From Microcystis wesenbergii FACHB-1317 (GTDB taxonomy: Bacteria; Cyanobacteriota; Cyanobacteriia; Cyanobacteriales; Microcystaceae): a DNA stretch of 64,000 bases. Below the pieces are notes generated by a model, which saw only the letters and a list, made by a program, of their open reading frames with translations, had not been told where the DNA came from and did not search any database. The DNA lies in assembly GCF_014696875.1 (NCBI RefSeq), contig NZ_JACJQV010000089.1:1-64000 (forward strand). The letters run 5' to 3'. Positions 9,755 through 16,785 of the stretch are shown piece by piece (the stretch's first letter is position 1; each line of letters opens with the position of its first letter). The translations under genes and the position numbers were made by a program.

Positions 9755-10624
9755 TTAGCCAAGGAACTCCTCGATCGCCTGTCCCGTCTCTTCCGGTGCT
9801 TCTTCCGGTAAAAAATGACCACTGGCGATCGCCTGTCCCGTGACTTGATTAGCTCGCTGCTGCCAAAGAGCAATCAGATCGTATTGACGTGCAATGAAAC
9901 CTTTTTCTCCCCAAAGAACCAAGAGGGGAGAGGAAATTTTCCGGTCTAAATCCTGACGATCATGCTCTAAATCGATGGTAGCGGCGGCCCGATAATCGGC
10001 ACAGGTGGCGGTTATCGTGCTTAAATCTCGAAAACAACGCCGATATTCCCCTAAAGCTTCCTCTGTAAAAGCGCTAAAATCTCGCCCCCAACTTTGCAAG
10101 CAATGTTGCAGATAATAATCGGGATTAGCGGCGATCAGGGTTTCGGGAAAAGGGGAAGGCTGAATCAAGAAAAACCAATGATAGTAGGCAGTGGCAAAAG
10201 TTTGCTCAGTCGCCTCATACATCGCCAGCGTTGGGGCTATATCGAGTAAAACGAGTTTTTTGACCTTTTCGGGAAAATCAAGGGCGAGACGGTGGGAAAC
10301 TCGCGCCCCTCGATCGTGGCCGATTAGATAAAACTCCTGATAACCCAATTTTTCCATCAGCAATACCTGATCGAGGGCCATGACTCGCTTGCAGTAATTG
10401 CTAGAATCCTCTAGGGGTAAGGGTTTATCGCTATCCCCGTAGCCGCGCAGATCCGTGGCGATCACCGTAAAATTGGCCGCTAATCGGGGGGCGATTTTAT
10501 GCCACATTTGATGGGTTTGGGGATAACCATGCAGCAAAAGCAGCGGAAAACCGCGCCCACCTTTGACACCATTGATAGTAATGCCATTAACTTCTAGCTG
10601 AAATTTCCGAAAATTTGTCAGCAT
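9755..10624 (-). CDS. Alpha/beta hydrolase, haloacetate-dehalogenase-like
   Basis: Soluble hydrolase of 289 residues. The oxyanion-hole HGYPQTHQMWHKIAP is followed by the nucleophile elbow GHDRGARVSHRLA, whose nucleophile is Asp, as in haloalkane/haloacetate dehalogenases and epoxide hydrolases and not serine esterases. Several residues match the fluoroacetate dehalogenase pattern known for the family: the Arg pair around the nucleophile (D-R-G-A-R), a HWFF element after the LLDIAPT acid strand, DYRAAATIDLEHD, and the catalytic His in ASGHFLPEEAP. The true substrate in a cyanobacterium is unknown and could be an epoxide or a natural halo-acid. It is monocistronic on the minus strand. Confidence 0.88.
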   Translation of the reverse strand: MLTNFRKFQLEVNGITINGVKGGRGFPLLLLHGYPQTHQMWHKIAPRLAANFTVIATDLRGYGDSDKPLPLEDSSNYCKRVMALDQVLLMEKLGYQEFYLIGHDRGARVSHRLALDFPEKVKKLVLLDIAPTLAMYEATEQTFATAYYHWFFLIQPSPFPETLIAANPDYYLQHCLQSWGRDFSAFTEEALGEYRRCFRDLSTITATCADYRAAATIDLEHDRQDLDRKISSPLLVLWGEKGFIARQYDLIALWQQRANQVTGQAIASGHFLPEEAPEETGQAIEEFLG

Positions 10625-10784
10625 TTTTGCCTCCTGTCACTTTGGGGAAAGATAATTGCATCATCTGGCAAAAGTGACCCAATCAGTAAAGTTTTTTCAC
10701 TATAGCCGCTCAAGCCGCTGCTTTTCTGGTAGATTAAAACCATTAGGTTGCTCAAAAACCAGCGAGTTAAGCAGTAATTTGATT

Positions 10785-11702
10785 ATGATCTCGATTATCT
10801 ATTCCGATGAATTTCTCGAGCACGATACAGGTATTTACCATCCCGAAAAAGCGGCGCGTTTAACGGCAATTGTCGAGGCTTTAAAACAAACAGAATGGCA
10901 GTCAAAATTAACATGGCATTTACCGACACCGATCGAAATTCGTGACGAAGTACTCACTTTAATCAAACAAGTTCATAATCAAGATTATGTTGATATATTG
11001 CGGCGAATTTGTCAACGGGGTGGGGGAAGATTGGATGCAGATACTCCCGTTTCTGCGCGTAGTTACGATGTGGCGTTACTAGCGGTTAGTGGCTGGTTAG
11101 ATGGAGTCGATCGAGTTTTATCTACTGGCGATCCTGCCTTTATTTTAGCCCGTCCTCCCGGGCATCATGCCACTTCTAATTATGCCATGGGTTTCTGTCT
11201 GTTTTCTAATGCTGCTATTGCCGCTTATTATGCTTTAGAAAACAAAAGAGTGCAAAAAGTAGCGATTCTCGATTGGGACGTGCATCATGGCAATGGCACC
11301 CAGGATATAGTCGAAAATCATCCCCAGATTGCCTATTGTTCCCTCCATCAATTCCCCTTTTATCCCGGCACGGGAGAAGCGAGAGAAAAAGGTGAGTTTA
11401 ATAATGTTTTGAATATTCCCTTATCGGCGGGAAGTACGATTAAAGATTATCAAGAACATTTTGAGGGGCAAGTCATACCTTTTCTGAAAAATTTTCAACC
11501 GGATTTAGTGATTGTTAGTGCTGGATATGATGCCAATCAAGCGGATCCTCTGGCGGGCATTTGTTTACACCCACAGGATTATGGAATTTTAACCAAATAC
11601 CTCTTAACTCTTAATAAACCGCTGCTTTTCGGCTTAGAAGGTGGTTATGATTTAGAAACTTTAGCGGCTTCCGTCGTCGCCACCTTAGAAGCTTTGCTCT
11701 GA
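10785..11702 (+). CDS. Histone-deacetylase-family protein (class II HDAC/acetoin utilisation type)
   Basis: Zinc-dependent amidohydrolase of the arginase/deacetylase fold, which in bacteria removes acetyl or acyl groups from polyamines, acetylated lysines or similar substrates. Visible motifs: YHPEKAARL near the N-terminus, the catalytic RPPGHHATSNYAMGFCLF (His-His pair), the metal site DWDVHHGNGTQD, the SLHQFPFYPGTG loop and the C-terminal GLEGGYDLETLA with its active-site tyrosine. The frame opens at 10656, but homologs start at MISIIYSDEF, so the ATG at 10785 is used (305 residues). The physiological substrate is not evident from the context. Confidence 0.92.
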   Translation: MISIIYSDEFLEHDTGIYHPEKAARLTAIVEALKQTEWQSKLTWHLPTPIEIRDEVLTLIKQVHNQDYVDILRRICQRGGGRLDADTPVSARSYDVALLAVSGWLDGVDRVLSTGDPAFILARPPGHHATSNYAMGFCLFSNAAIAAYYALENKRVQKVAILDWDVHHGNGTQDIVENHPQIAYCSLHQFPFYPGTGEAREKGEFNNVLNIPLSAGSTIKDYQEHFEGQVIPFLKNFQPDLVIVSAGYDANQADPLAGICLHPQDYGILTKYLLTLNKPLLFGLEGGYDLETLAASVVATLEALL

Positions 11703-11817
11703 TCCTAATCTGGGTAATCATTACATTTCTTTAAAAAGATTGCTAACAAAGCGATCTAATGCGGTAAGGTAAACGATCGATAGAAAAAAAACCTTGACCT
11801 AGTTGCCTTTTAAGATT

Positions 11818-13011
11818 ATGAACTCCCTTGCGCCACACCTCAAAGCCAAAGCCCTCAAGCCCAATAGTCGTCGTCCTGCCAAAGAATTGTGTAGCGAGTG
11901 CGGACTTTGTGACACTTATTACATTCACTATGTTAAAGAAGCTTGTGCTTTTCTCAATCAACAAATAACTGATTTAGAAGCAGAAGCACACGGCAAAAGT
12001 CGCGACTTAAATCAGGAAAATGATCTCTATTTTGGTGTTCATCAAGAGATGATGGCTGCCAAGAAAAAACAAGCTATACCTGGGGCGCAATGGACAGGAA
12101 TCGTCAGTACAATTGCCTGTGAAATGCTCGATCGTGGTTTAGTAGAAGGGGTGGTTTGTGTGCAGAATACCGCCGAGGATCGCTTTCAACCGCAGCCGAT
12201 TCTCGCCCGTACCACGGAAGAAATTCTCGCCGCTAAAGTTAATAAACCGACTCTTTCTCCCAATTTATCAGTCCTAGAAGAAATTGAAAAATCGGGCATG
12301 AAACGGTTATTAGTTATCGGAGTTGGTTGTCAAATTCAAGCCCTAAGAGCAGTAGAAAAAAAATTAGGTTTAGAAAAATTATATGTCTTAGGAACTCCCT
12401 GCGTCGATAATGTCACCCGCTCAGGACTACAAAAGTTTCTAGAAACCACCAGTCGTTCCCCAGAAACCGTGGTTCATTATGAATTTATGCAGGATTTTCG
12501 GGTACACTTTAAACACGAAGATGGCTCCATCGAAATGGTTCCTTTTTTTGGCTTAAAGACTAATAAATTAAAAGATGTTTTTGCTCCTTCCTGTATGACT
12601 TGTTTTGATTATGTTAACTCCCTTGCTGATTTAGTTGTGGGCTATATGGGCGCACCTTTTGGCTGGCAATGGATTGTCGTTCGTAATGATACGGGTAAGG
12701 AAATGTTAGAGTTAGTTAAAGATCAATTAAATACCCAAGATGTTATGTCTAGTGGTGATAGAAAACAGGCTGTACAAAATAGCATTCCTGCCTATGATAA
12801 AGGTGTAACCTTGCCGATGTGGGCGGCAAAAATGATGGGAGTAGTAATTGAAAAAATCGGTCCTAAAGGTTTAGAATATGCTCGTTTTTCCATCGATTCT
12901 CACTTTACCCGTAATTACCTTTATGTTAAACGTAATTATCCTGAAAAATTAGCGGCTCATGTTCCTGAATATGCTAAAAAGATTGTGGAACAGTATAAAT
13001 TGCCCGATTAA
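11818..13011 (+). CDS. bciB: Ferredoxin-dependent 8-vinyl reductase, F420 hydrogenase beta-like (BciB/HCAR family)
   Basis: Iron-sulfur flavoprotein related to coenzyme F420 hydrogenase beta subunit. In cyanobacteria this family (Slr1923 type) reduces the 8-vinyl group of divinyl chlorophyll precursors with ferredoxin. Its plant relative is 7-hydroxymethyl chlorophyll a reductase. The N-terminal CSECGLC gives cluster cysteines at about residues 25, 28 and 31, with further cysteines in GTPCVDN and SCMTCFDYVNSLADL. The length (397 residues from the ATG at 11818) matches the family. A TTG at 11803 is in frame but less likely. Monovinyl chlorophyll synthesis would depend on this gene if no bciA exists elsewhere (inference). 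Confidence 0.9.
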   Translation: MNSLAPHLKAKALKPNSRRPAKELCSECGLCDTYYIHYVKEACAFLNQQITDLEAEAHGKSRDLNQENDLYFGVHQEMMAAKKKQAIPGAQWTGIVSTIACEMLDRGLVEGVVCVQNTAEDRFQPQPILARTTEEILAAKVNKPTLSPNLSVLEEIEKSGMKRLLVIGVGCQIQALRAVEKKLGLEKLYVLGTPCVDNVTRSGLQKFLETTSRSPETVVHYEFMQDFRVHFKHEDGSIEMVPFFGLKTNKLKDVFAPSCMTCFDYVNSLADLVVGYMGAPFGWQWIVVRNDTGKEMLELVKDQLNTQDVMSSGDRKQAVQNSIPAYDKGVTLPMWAAKMMGVVIEKIGPKGLEYARFSIDSHFTRNYLYVKRNYPEKLAAHVPEYAKKIVEQYKLPD

Positions 13012-13012
13012 T

Positions 13013-13100
13013 TAGGGTATGCTGAAAAAGTAGGGGCGCAGCATTCGGATAGGAATCGGTTTCAACGATAGGTTATCGTCCGAATACTTTGCCTCAAGTC
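13013..13100. repeat. Degenerate MITE copy (AGGGT-TGCTGAAAAA end)
   Basis: The sequence begins TAGGGTATGCTGAAAAAG and contains GTAGGGGCGCAGCATTCGG followed by a decayed partner near 13080-13094. It is the left part of the MITE that is complete at 15480-15696. Its right end is missing and it runs straight into another repeat. Confidence 0.6.
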
Positions 13101-13101
13101 A

Positions 13102-13176
13102 ATGATAGGTGGTGCGTTACGACGGATTGTTAGCCTCAAGTCAAAGCAGAAATTTTTGCCGTCTAACGCACCCTAC
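13102..13176. repeat. 75-bp inverted-repeat element (GGTGCGTTA family), copy 1
   Basis: The terminal sequences GGTGCGTTACGACGG and CCGTCTAACGCACC are near-perfect inverted repeats bounding about 75 bp. Two closely similar copies lie at 20751-20825 and 20842-20917, and truncated copies sit at about 15350 and 16845. The size and structure fit a MITE or an extragenic hairpin repeat. Confidence 0.8.
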
Positions 13177-13197
13177 TGGACTGGACTAGGTAATAGG

Positions 13198-13227
13198 TGT
13201 AGGGGTAATTCATGAATTACCCCTACA
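13198..13227. repeat. Perfect 30-bp palindrome
   Basis: TGTAGGGGTAATTCA is followed at once by its reverse complement TGAATTACCCCTACA, giving a loopless perfect palindrome just left of the first promoter-like repeat. It may be a remnant of a transposon end or a terminator-like hairpin for the vinyl reductase gene 187 bp upstream. Confidence 0.75.
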
Positions 13228-13230
13228 ATA

Positions 13231-13332
13231 ACGTTTGTCTGGATGTTGTTAAAATTTCTCTTGACAAAGGCGACTTGACATGATACTATATTCATAATGG
13301 AAAATCCGTGCGCCTACAAACCCTATTTTCAA
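13231..13332 (+). repeat. Promoter-like repeat, copy A
   Basis: First of five copies of a ~95-bp repeat, all in the + direction. The order is CTGGATGTTGTTAAA, TTGACA (13261-13266), a second TTGACA (13275-13280), TACTATATTCATAATGG, then GGAAAATCCGTGCGCCTACA and ACCCTATTTTC. The first TTGACA and TACTAT (13284-13289) are 17 bp apart, as in a sigma-70 promoter. The last part can pair GGAAAAT with ATTTTCC in copy C. This copy points into hicB, which starts 60 bp downstream, so here it may really serve as promoter. Confidence 0.8.
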
Positions 13333-13391
13333 GTCTCAATAATCGCCAATAAAAGCTTAGATAGCGATAATTTTTTTAAGGATTGAGAACC

Positions 13392-13604
13392 ATGAACCGT
13401 CAAAGAGATTTTTATGTTGTCATTGAACGGGATGAGGATGGATATTATGTTGGGGAAGTTCCTCAACTTCGGGGTTGTTACAGTCAAGGGGAAACGATTG
13501 ATGAATTGATGAAGAATATCAGGGAAGTGATTGAACTTTGCTTGGAAGATGACAATCCTGAAGATGTGTCGGAGTTTGTTGGAATTGAAAAGGTGTCTAT
13601 CTGA
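13392..13604 (+). CDS. hicB: HicB-family antitoxin
   Basis: Small protein of 70 residues with the HicB partial RNase-H-like fold: FYVVIERDEDGYYVGEVPQLRGCYSQGETIDELMKNIREVIEL is the family signature (D-G-x-Y-x-x-x-V-P-x-L-x-G). No C-terminal DNA-binding domain is present, as in short HicB forms. The ATG at 13392 has AAGGA 9 bp upstream. An in-frame TTG at 13383 is less likely. The stop overlaps the start of a wrecked hicA (TGATG), so this is an antitoxin without its local toxin. A promoter-like repeat lies directly upstream. Confidence 0.9.
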   Translation: MNRQRDFYVVIERDEDGYYVGEVPQLRGCYSQGETIDELMKNIREVIELCLEDDNPEDVSEFVGIEKVSI

Positions 13605-13706
13605 TGCGTACCTGTTCATCGGGGGAAAACTGTCGGGAAAGGATTACTCCTAAAAATTTTACGCGATGCTGAACTGACAAAAGAAGAATTTATTCGTCTG
13701 CTGTAA
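13604..13706 (+). pseudogene. hicA: hicA toxin remnant with internal deletion
   Basis: The ATG at 13604 overlaps the hicB stop, which is usual for coupled hicBA genes. The ATG frame yields only a short nonsense peptide. From 13611 a shifted frame of 31 codons reads PVHRGKTVGKG then LLLKILRDAELTKEEFIRLL and stops at 13706. That is the C-terminal part of a HicA mRNA interferase. The N-terminal half, including the catalytic histidine region, is deleted and the junction is out of frame. The toxin is therefore dead. Confidence 0.85.
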
Positions 13707-13735
13707 TTCCCATCTTGATTTAAGCTTCATGTCTC

Positions 13736-13837
13736 CGTTTTTCTGGATGTTGTTAAAATTTCTCTTGACAAAGGCGACTTGACATGATACTATATTCATA
13801 ATGGAAAATCCGTGCGCCTACAGACCCTAGTTTTCAA
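13736..13837 (+). repeat. Promoter-like repeat, copy B
   Basis: Nearly identical to copy A over the whole ~95 bp, including both TTGACA boxes and TACTATATTCATAATGG. The hairpin end reads ACCCTAGTTTTCAAG, with one extra base compared with copy A. No gene on the + strand follows it. It instead abuts the decayed toxin remnant on the minus strand. Confidence 0.8.
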
Positions 13838-13855
13838 GAATTTTCAAGGTCTAGT

Positions 13856-13972
13856 TTATTCGCCATAATGGGTTTTAGTACGATGAATATAGATTACATC
13901 ATCAGTCTAAACTTTGATTGGAATGATTGAATGAATACTATGATTGTGTTGTATGCTGACTTCATAAACCAT
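13856..13972 (-). pseudogene. Remnant of a RelE/ParE-type toxin (inferred)
   Basis: On the minus strand an ATG overlaps the stop of the upstream antitoxin (TAATG), as in a coupled toxin gene. It reads MVYEVSI and then degenerates to a TAG after 21 codons. Further on in the same frame DDVIYIHRTKTHYGE precedes a TAA at 13856, which resembles the end of a RelE-like toxin. Most of the middle is missing. Family identity is tentative, but the coupled start makes a lost toxin likely. Confidence 0.45.
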
Positions 13973-14235
13973 TAATCAATGTCTCCCAAGACTTCCTCAA
14001 GAGAATAGGTTTCATTTTCATTAATTTGCTGTAGAGATAGTTGTAAGCTTTCTCTTAAGTCGGGAATAGAGAGTAATTCGATGGTTTCTTGTAAACTTTC
14101 ATAGTTTTTTTGAGAAATCAAAATTACAGAATCCTCCTGATTCTCAATGGCATAAATTTTGTTATCTTCTGTAACCGATTTAACGAGACTCTGTAAATCG
14201 GTTTGAGCATCGGCTATTTTAATTTTTTTGATCAT
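13972..14235 (-). CDS. Phd/YefM-type antitoxin, orphan
   Basis: An 87-residue protein: MIKKIKIADAQTDLQSLVKSV, an acidic stretch, ENQEDSVILISQKNYESLQETIELL, then an acidic tail. This is the Phd/YefM fold, whose N-terminus binds DNA and whose disordered tail neutralises a RelE/YoeB/Doc-type toxin. The toxin gene that should follow is reduced to scraps with an overlapping ATG. The antitoxin may survive as an immunity factor against related toxins elsewhere, or be on the way out (inference). Confidence 0.85.
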   Translation of the reverse strand: MIKKIKIADAQTDLQSLVKSVTEDNKIYAIENQEDSVILISQKNYESLQETIELLSIPDLRESLQLSLQQINENETYSLEEVLGDID

Positions 14236-14507
14236 AATTAATCCTTTTTTTGATGATGAAATAATAAAAACTATTGTAGGGATTTAACAATCTCTCCTAA
14301 TCACAGTCCAGACAGCATCCTCCTATAATTATCCATCATTGTAGTCATCAGTGATTAATTCAATCACTGTCAATTACAATAACGTTTTTCTGGATGTTGT
14401 TAAATTTTCTATTGACAAAAGCCTCTTGACATGATATTATATTCATAATGGAAAATCCGTGCGCCTACAGACCCTATTTTCCAAAGCATTCAAACTCTAT
14501 CTTAATT
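14236..14507. other. Gene-free spacer with promoter-like repeat C
   Basis: Between the orphan antitoxin and a TPR remnant there is no open gene. The stretch holds CAATCACTGTCAATTACAATAACG-type spacer sequence (shared in part with copy A's left flank) and then the repeat listed separately at 14382-14483. Confidence 0.6.
14382..14483 (+). repeat. Promoter-like repeat, copy C
   Basis: Third copy. It has ATTGACA instead of CTTGACA in the first box, and TATTATATTCATAATGG. The 3' part GGAAAAT...ATTTTCC gives a perfect 7-bp stem with a loop containing GCGCCTACAGACCC. It points into the 3' end of a minus-strand TPR remnant, so no sense gene is served here. Confidence 0.8.
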
Positions 14508-14675
14508 CTACTTGCCAGAGTTGGGACAACATAGTTTTATATTCTCCATAATCGTTTGAGTATGGGAATGACTTTCCCCTAATCCTTCTCTGAAAATATT
14601 AATCGCTTCTAGATAGAGAGGTTCTGCTTCTGTGTACCTGACTTGAAAATAGTACAATAGTGCTAAATTGTTGAG
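14508..14675 (-). pseudogene. 3' remnant of a STAND/TPR gene
   Basis: Minus-strand frame reading LNNLALLYYFQVRYTEAEPL, then YLEAINIFREGLGESHSHTQT, then a divergent end and TAG at 14508. It matches the last TPR unit of the intact gene at 17104-19578 and has no start. The VapC gene to its right runs 13 bp into it, so the VapC stop codon lies inside former TPR sequence. Confidence 0.8.
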
Positions 14676-15076
14676 AGATACCAATTTTCATAACTAAGAT
14701 TGGGAATATTTTGAAAATGCTTAATGTTAGCTGTAATCAGAGTATAATCGCAATAAATAGCAGTCGCAGCAATAAACAAATCAATCGGGGTAATTAGTTG
14801 TCCTTTTATTCTAAGATTAACGTATATTTGAGTAGCTATATCACTAATTTCACGATCATAAGCAATTACTTCACTGACTTCTACAAGACGTTCAAATTGT
14901 TGTTGTTGATTTCGTGCATCTTTATACAATAAACCACTTTTAATCTCGTAATAGGTAAAGATTGAAAACGATATATAAGTATAGTGTTGTCGATAGATGC
15001 GGAATTGTTCAATTACTGCGGGATTGCCTCGTAAAAAATAAGAGAGGATATTGGTATCAAGTAATGCTTGTTTCAT
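14663..15076 (-). CDS. vapC: PIN-domain ribonuclease toxin (VapC family)
   Basis: Probable endoribonuclease toxin of 137 residues. It has the PIN acidic residues in MKQALLDTNILSYFLRG (Asp7), FTYYEIKSGLL (Glu near 44) and ITPIDLFIAATAI (Asp near 99). The start overlaps the antitoxin stop by 4 bp (ATGA), so the two are translationally coupled. The last codons (YLSTI) come from the junction with a decayed TPR gene. The usual end of the protein may be altered, but the PIN core is complete. I expect it to be active unless repressed by its partner. Confidence 0.9.
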   Translation of the reverse strand: MKQALLDTNILSYFLRGNPAVIEQFRIYRQHYTYISFSIFTYYEIKSGLLYKDARNQQQQFERLVEVSEVIAYDREISDIATQIYVNLRIKGQLITPIDLFIAATAIYCDYTLITANIKHFQNIPNLSYENWYLSTI

Positions 15077-15294
15077 AAGTAATTTATACGTTTTAAATCG
15101 AGTTGACGATTAGCTTCTGCTTCTTCGACAATCTCTTGCATAGTATTTTCTATATCTGCTGCCATACCAGCAAATTCCATAAAGTCAACGTCTGGATGTT
15201 TTGTTTTTATAGATTGGACAAAATGCAGGATTTCTGGCAGCAGGGAAATGGGAGTTGTTTCAATTTCTTTAATAAGTTGTTCTTTGAGTGTCAT
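15073..15294 (-). CDS. Antitoxin partner of VapC
   Basis: A 73-residue protein (MTLKEQLIKEIETTPISLLPEILHFVQSIKT, then an acidic C-terminal half). The N-terminal pattern is that of the DUF2281/VapB-like antitoxins common beside cyanobacterial PIN toxins. It lies directly upstream of and overlaps vapC. It is related in layout, but only weakly in sequence, to the antitoxin at 16546-16785. By analogy it should bind its promoter together with the toxin and autoregulate the pair. Confidence 0.8.
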   Translation of the reverse strand: MTLKEQLIKEIETTPISLLPEILHFVQSIKTKHPDVDFMEFAGMAADIENTMQEIVEEAEANRQLDLKRINYL

Positions 15295-15479
15295 AGCTTT
15301 ATCAGTTATCAGTTATCAGTGAGCAGTGGTTAATTCAATCATAGTCAATGATAGGTGATGGGTTACGACTAAATCTGGATGTTGTCAAATTTTCTCTTGA
15401 CAAAGGCGACTTGACAGGATACTATATTCATAATGGAAAATCCATGCGCCTACAGACCCTGTTTTCCAACGGTCTTAAG
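15295..15479. other. Repeat spacer upstream of vapBC
   Basis: It contains three ATCAGTT heptamers (15301-15320), then a segment AATTCAATCATAGTCAATGAT also present at 16827-16847, then a truncated GGTGCGTTA-type element (GATAGGTGATGGGTTACGAC), then promoter-like repeat copy D. The same order recurs before copy E at 16800-16966, so both spacers descend from one duplicated unit. Confidence 0.75.
15375..15469 (+). repeat. Promoter-like repeat, copy D
   Basis: Fourth copy, with TTGACAGGATACTATATTC in the core, TCCATGCGCC in place of TCCGTGCGCC, and the pairing ends GGAAAA and TTTTCC. It is preceded by a truncated GGTGCGTTA element, as copy E is. Copies D and E share CCAACGGTCTTAAG on their right side. 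Confidence 0.8.
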
Positions 15480-15696
15480 TAGGGTCTGCTGAAAAAGTAG
15501 GGGCGAAGCATTCGGGCAATAACCTATCGGTGAAACCGTAGATTTTCTATCCGAATGCTTCGCCCCTACAGGACACGGGCCGATGAAGACGCAAGGTTTT
15601 GAACGACGATTCTCTCAAAATCTTGCACCTGTTTCGCAAAACAGAACCCTAAAACCCTTACCTCGTCTATATTTCACATTTATTCAGCAAGCCCTA
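15480..15696. mobile_element. MITE with TA target duplication
   Basis: A 217-bp element inserted into the duplicated spacer. The unit at 16976 lacks it, so its edges are clear. It starts TAGGGTCTGCTGAAAAA and ends with the related inverted end TTTATTCAGCAAGCCCTA, with TA on both sides. Inside, GTAGGGGCGAAGCATTCGG (15497-15515) and its exact reverse complement (15551-15569) form a second inverted pair. No coding capacity. TA targeting suggests mobilisation by an IS630/Tc1-type transposase (inference). Confidence 0.8.
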
Positions 15697-15800
15697 ACTA
15701 TGATTGGTTTATTCAATCAATCTTCATCTCTAATCCACTCTTAACTAGGTTCCTAGTCATAGTCCATCATTCAACATTCCAATCACAGTTAAGACTGTTT

Positions 15801-16090
15801 TCAGGGATGAGGGGGTTTTGGTTTCAACATCTCCACCACCTCATCGGGAAACCGTTGTCTTAATTCTGCTTCGGGTAATTGGGATAACATCTCCAGATAA
15901 TTCCGATAAAAGGTTTGGGTATGGGGATGATTTTCCCCTAATGCTTGGGTAGCAATATTAATCGCTTCTAGATAGAGAGGTTCTGCTTCTGAGTACCTAA
16001 CTTGGGAGTAGTACAAGTGTGCTAAATTGTTGAGGGAAGTTGCTACAGAGGGATGATTGTCTCCTAAGAGTCGTTTTCTCAAATCTAATG
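15801..16090 (-). pseudogene. Second 3' remnant of a STAND/TPR gene
   Basis: A 93-residue open frame (ATG at 16082) is nearly identical to the last TPR unit and tail of the intact gene at 17104-19578: LLGDNHPSVATSLNNLA, then SEAEPLYLEAINIATQALG, then the same end EVVEMLKPKPPHP. The flank 15711-15800 also matches 17016-17103. Homology runs on to about 16090, where it is cut by the PIN gene. It could be translated, but it is a gene fragment. Confidence 0.85.
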
Positions 16091-16510
16091 TAACTCTATA
16101 TTTTGAAATAAAATGAAAAATCCTTCTTGTGTAAAATGCTTATCGTGGGTAAGAATTTCATTTATATTCATTTGGCGCATTGTTTGCATGGATATACAAT
16201 CTGTTAAGCTGTAATCCTTATCTGGACGATTTTGATATAAATCTAATCCTGATTGGAACGTCTGATGAGTTTGAGGTATAACTAAGATTTGGGGATTATT
16301 TTGTAAGCCTCTAATAACTTGTAAGGTTTTTCGTCTAACTGACATTCCATAAGCAGATAGATTGTTGAAAACTTCAATAAAGACTTCATCGGTTGTCACT
16401 ATTGTTACCTGCTGGAGTTTCCTTGTCATTTCTATAGCTTTCTCATGCCAATCATCACGATTGTTAATGAGAGCAACCCAATAAAATGTGTCTGCAAAGA
16501 TGGTTTTCAT
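16085..16510 (-). CDS. PIN-domain protein, probable toxin
   Basis: A 141-residue PIN domain: MKTIFADTFYWVALINNRDDWHEKA with Asp7, then TTDEVFIEVFNNLSAYG, and DKDYSLTDCISMQTMRQMNINEILTHDKHF with the C-terminal acidic cluster. Ser-Leu-Thr-Asp-Cys replaces the more usual arrangement, but the aspartates are kept. It belongs to a different PIN subgroup from the VapC at 14663. The stop codon lies inside former TPR sequence, like that of the other PIN gene. A small gene 35 bp upstream is its likely antitoxin. Confidence 0.87.
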   Translation of the reverse strand: MKTIFADTFYWVALINNRDDWHEKAIEMTRKLQQVTIVTTDEVFIEVFNNLSAYGMSVRRKTLQVIRGLQNNPQILVIPQTHQTFQSGLDLYQNRPDKDYSLTDCISMQTMRQMNINEILTHDKHFTQEGFFILFQNIELH

Positions 16511-16545
16511 TGCTATGATGCTATAAACTTTAGTTTCGGCTTTGC

Positions 16546-16785
16546 TTAGGATTTGGGAACTCCATAAAGATAATGATCATGTTGATTAGCAAGATCTATA
16601 GGCAACTTTTCTAAGTCGTCATTGTCTAATGGCATCTCTTCCAGAAGCTTTAATATTGCCTCCCCTACATTACTTTCAGATTTAGCATAACTAGCTTGTG
16701 CTGAAAGGAGGAAGTTCAAAGTTTCTTCTATTAAAGAATCCGGTGCTTGTTCAATCTCTTGCAATAGTCTCTCTTTAGTGTTCAT
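16546..16785 (-). CDS. Putative antitoxin of the PIN protein
   Basis: A 79-residue acidic protein (MNTKERLLQEIEQAPDSLIEETLNFLLSAQ..., ending HYLYGVPKS). The first 30 residues follow the DUF2281-like pattern also seen at 15073-15294, and the conserved position directly upstream of a PIN gene supports an antitoxin role. It is separated from the toxin by 35 bp, not overlapping. Upstream of it lie ATCAGTT heptamers and repeat copy E. Confidence 0.72.
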   Translation of the reverse strand: MNTKERLLQEIEQAPDSLIEETLNFLLSAQASYAKSESNVGEAILKLLEEMPLDNDDLEKLPIDLANQHDHYLYGVPKS

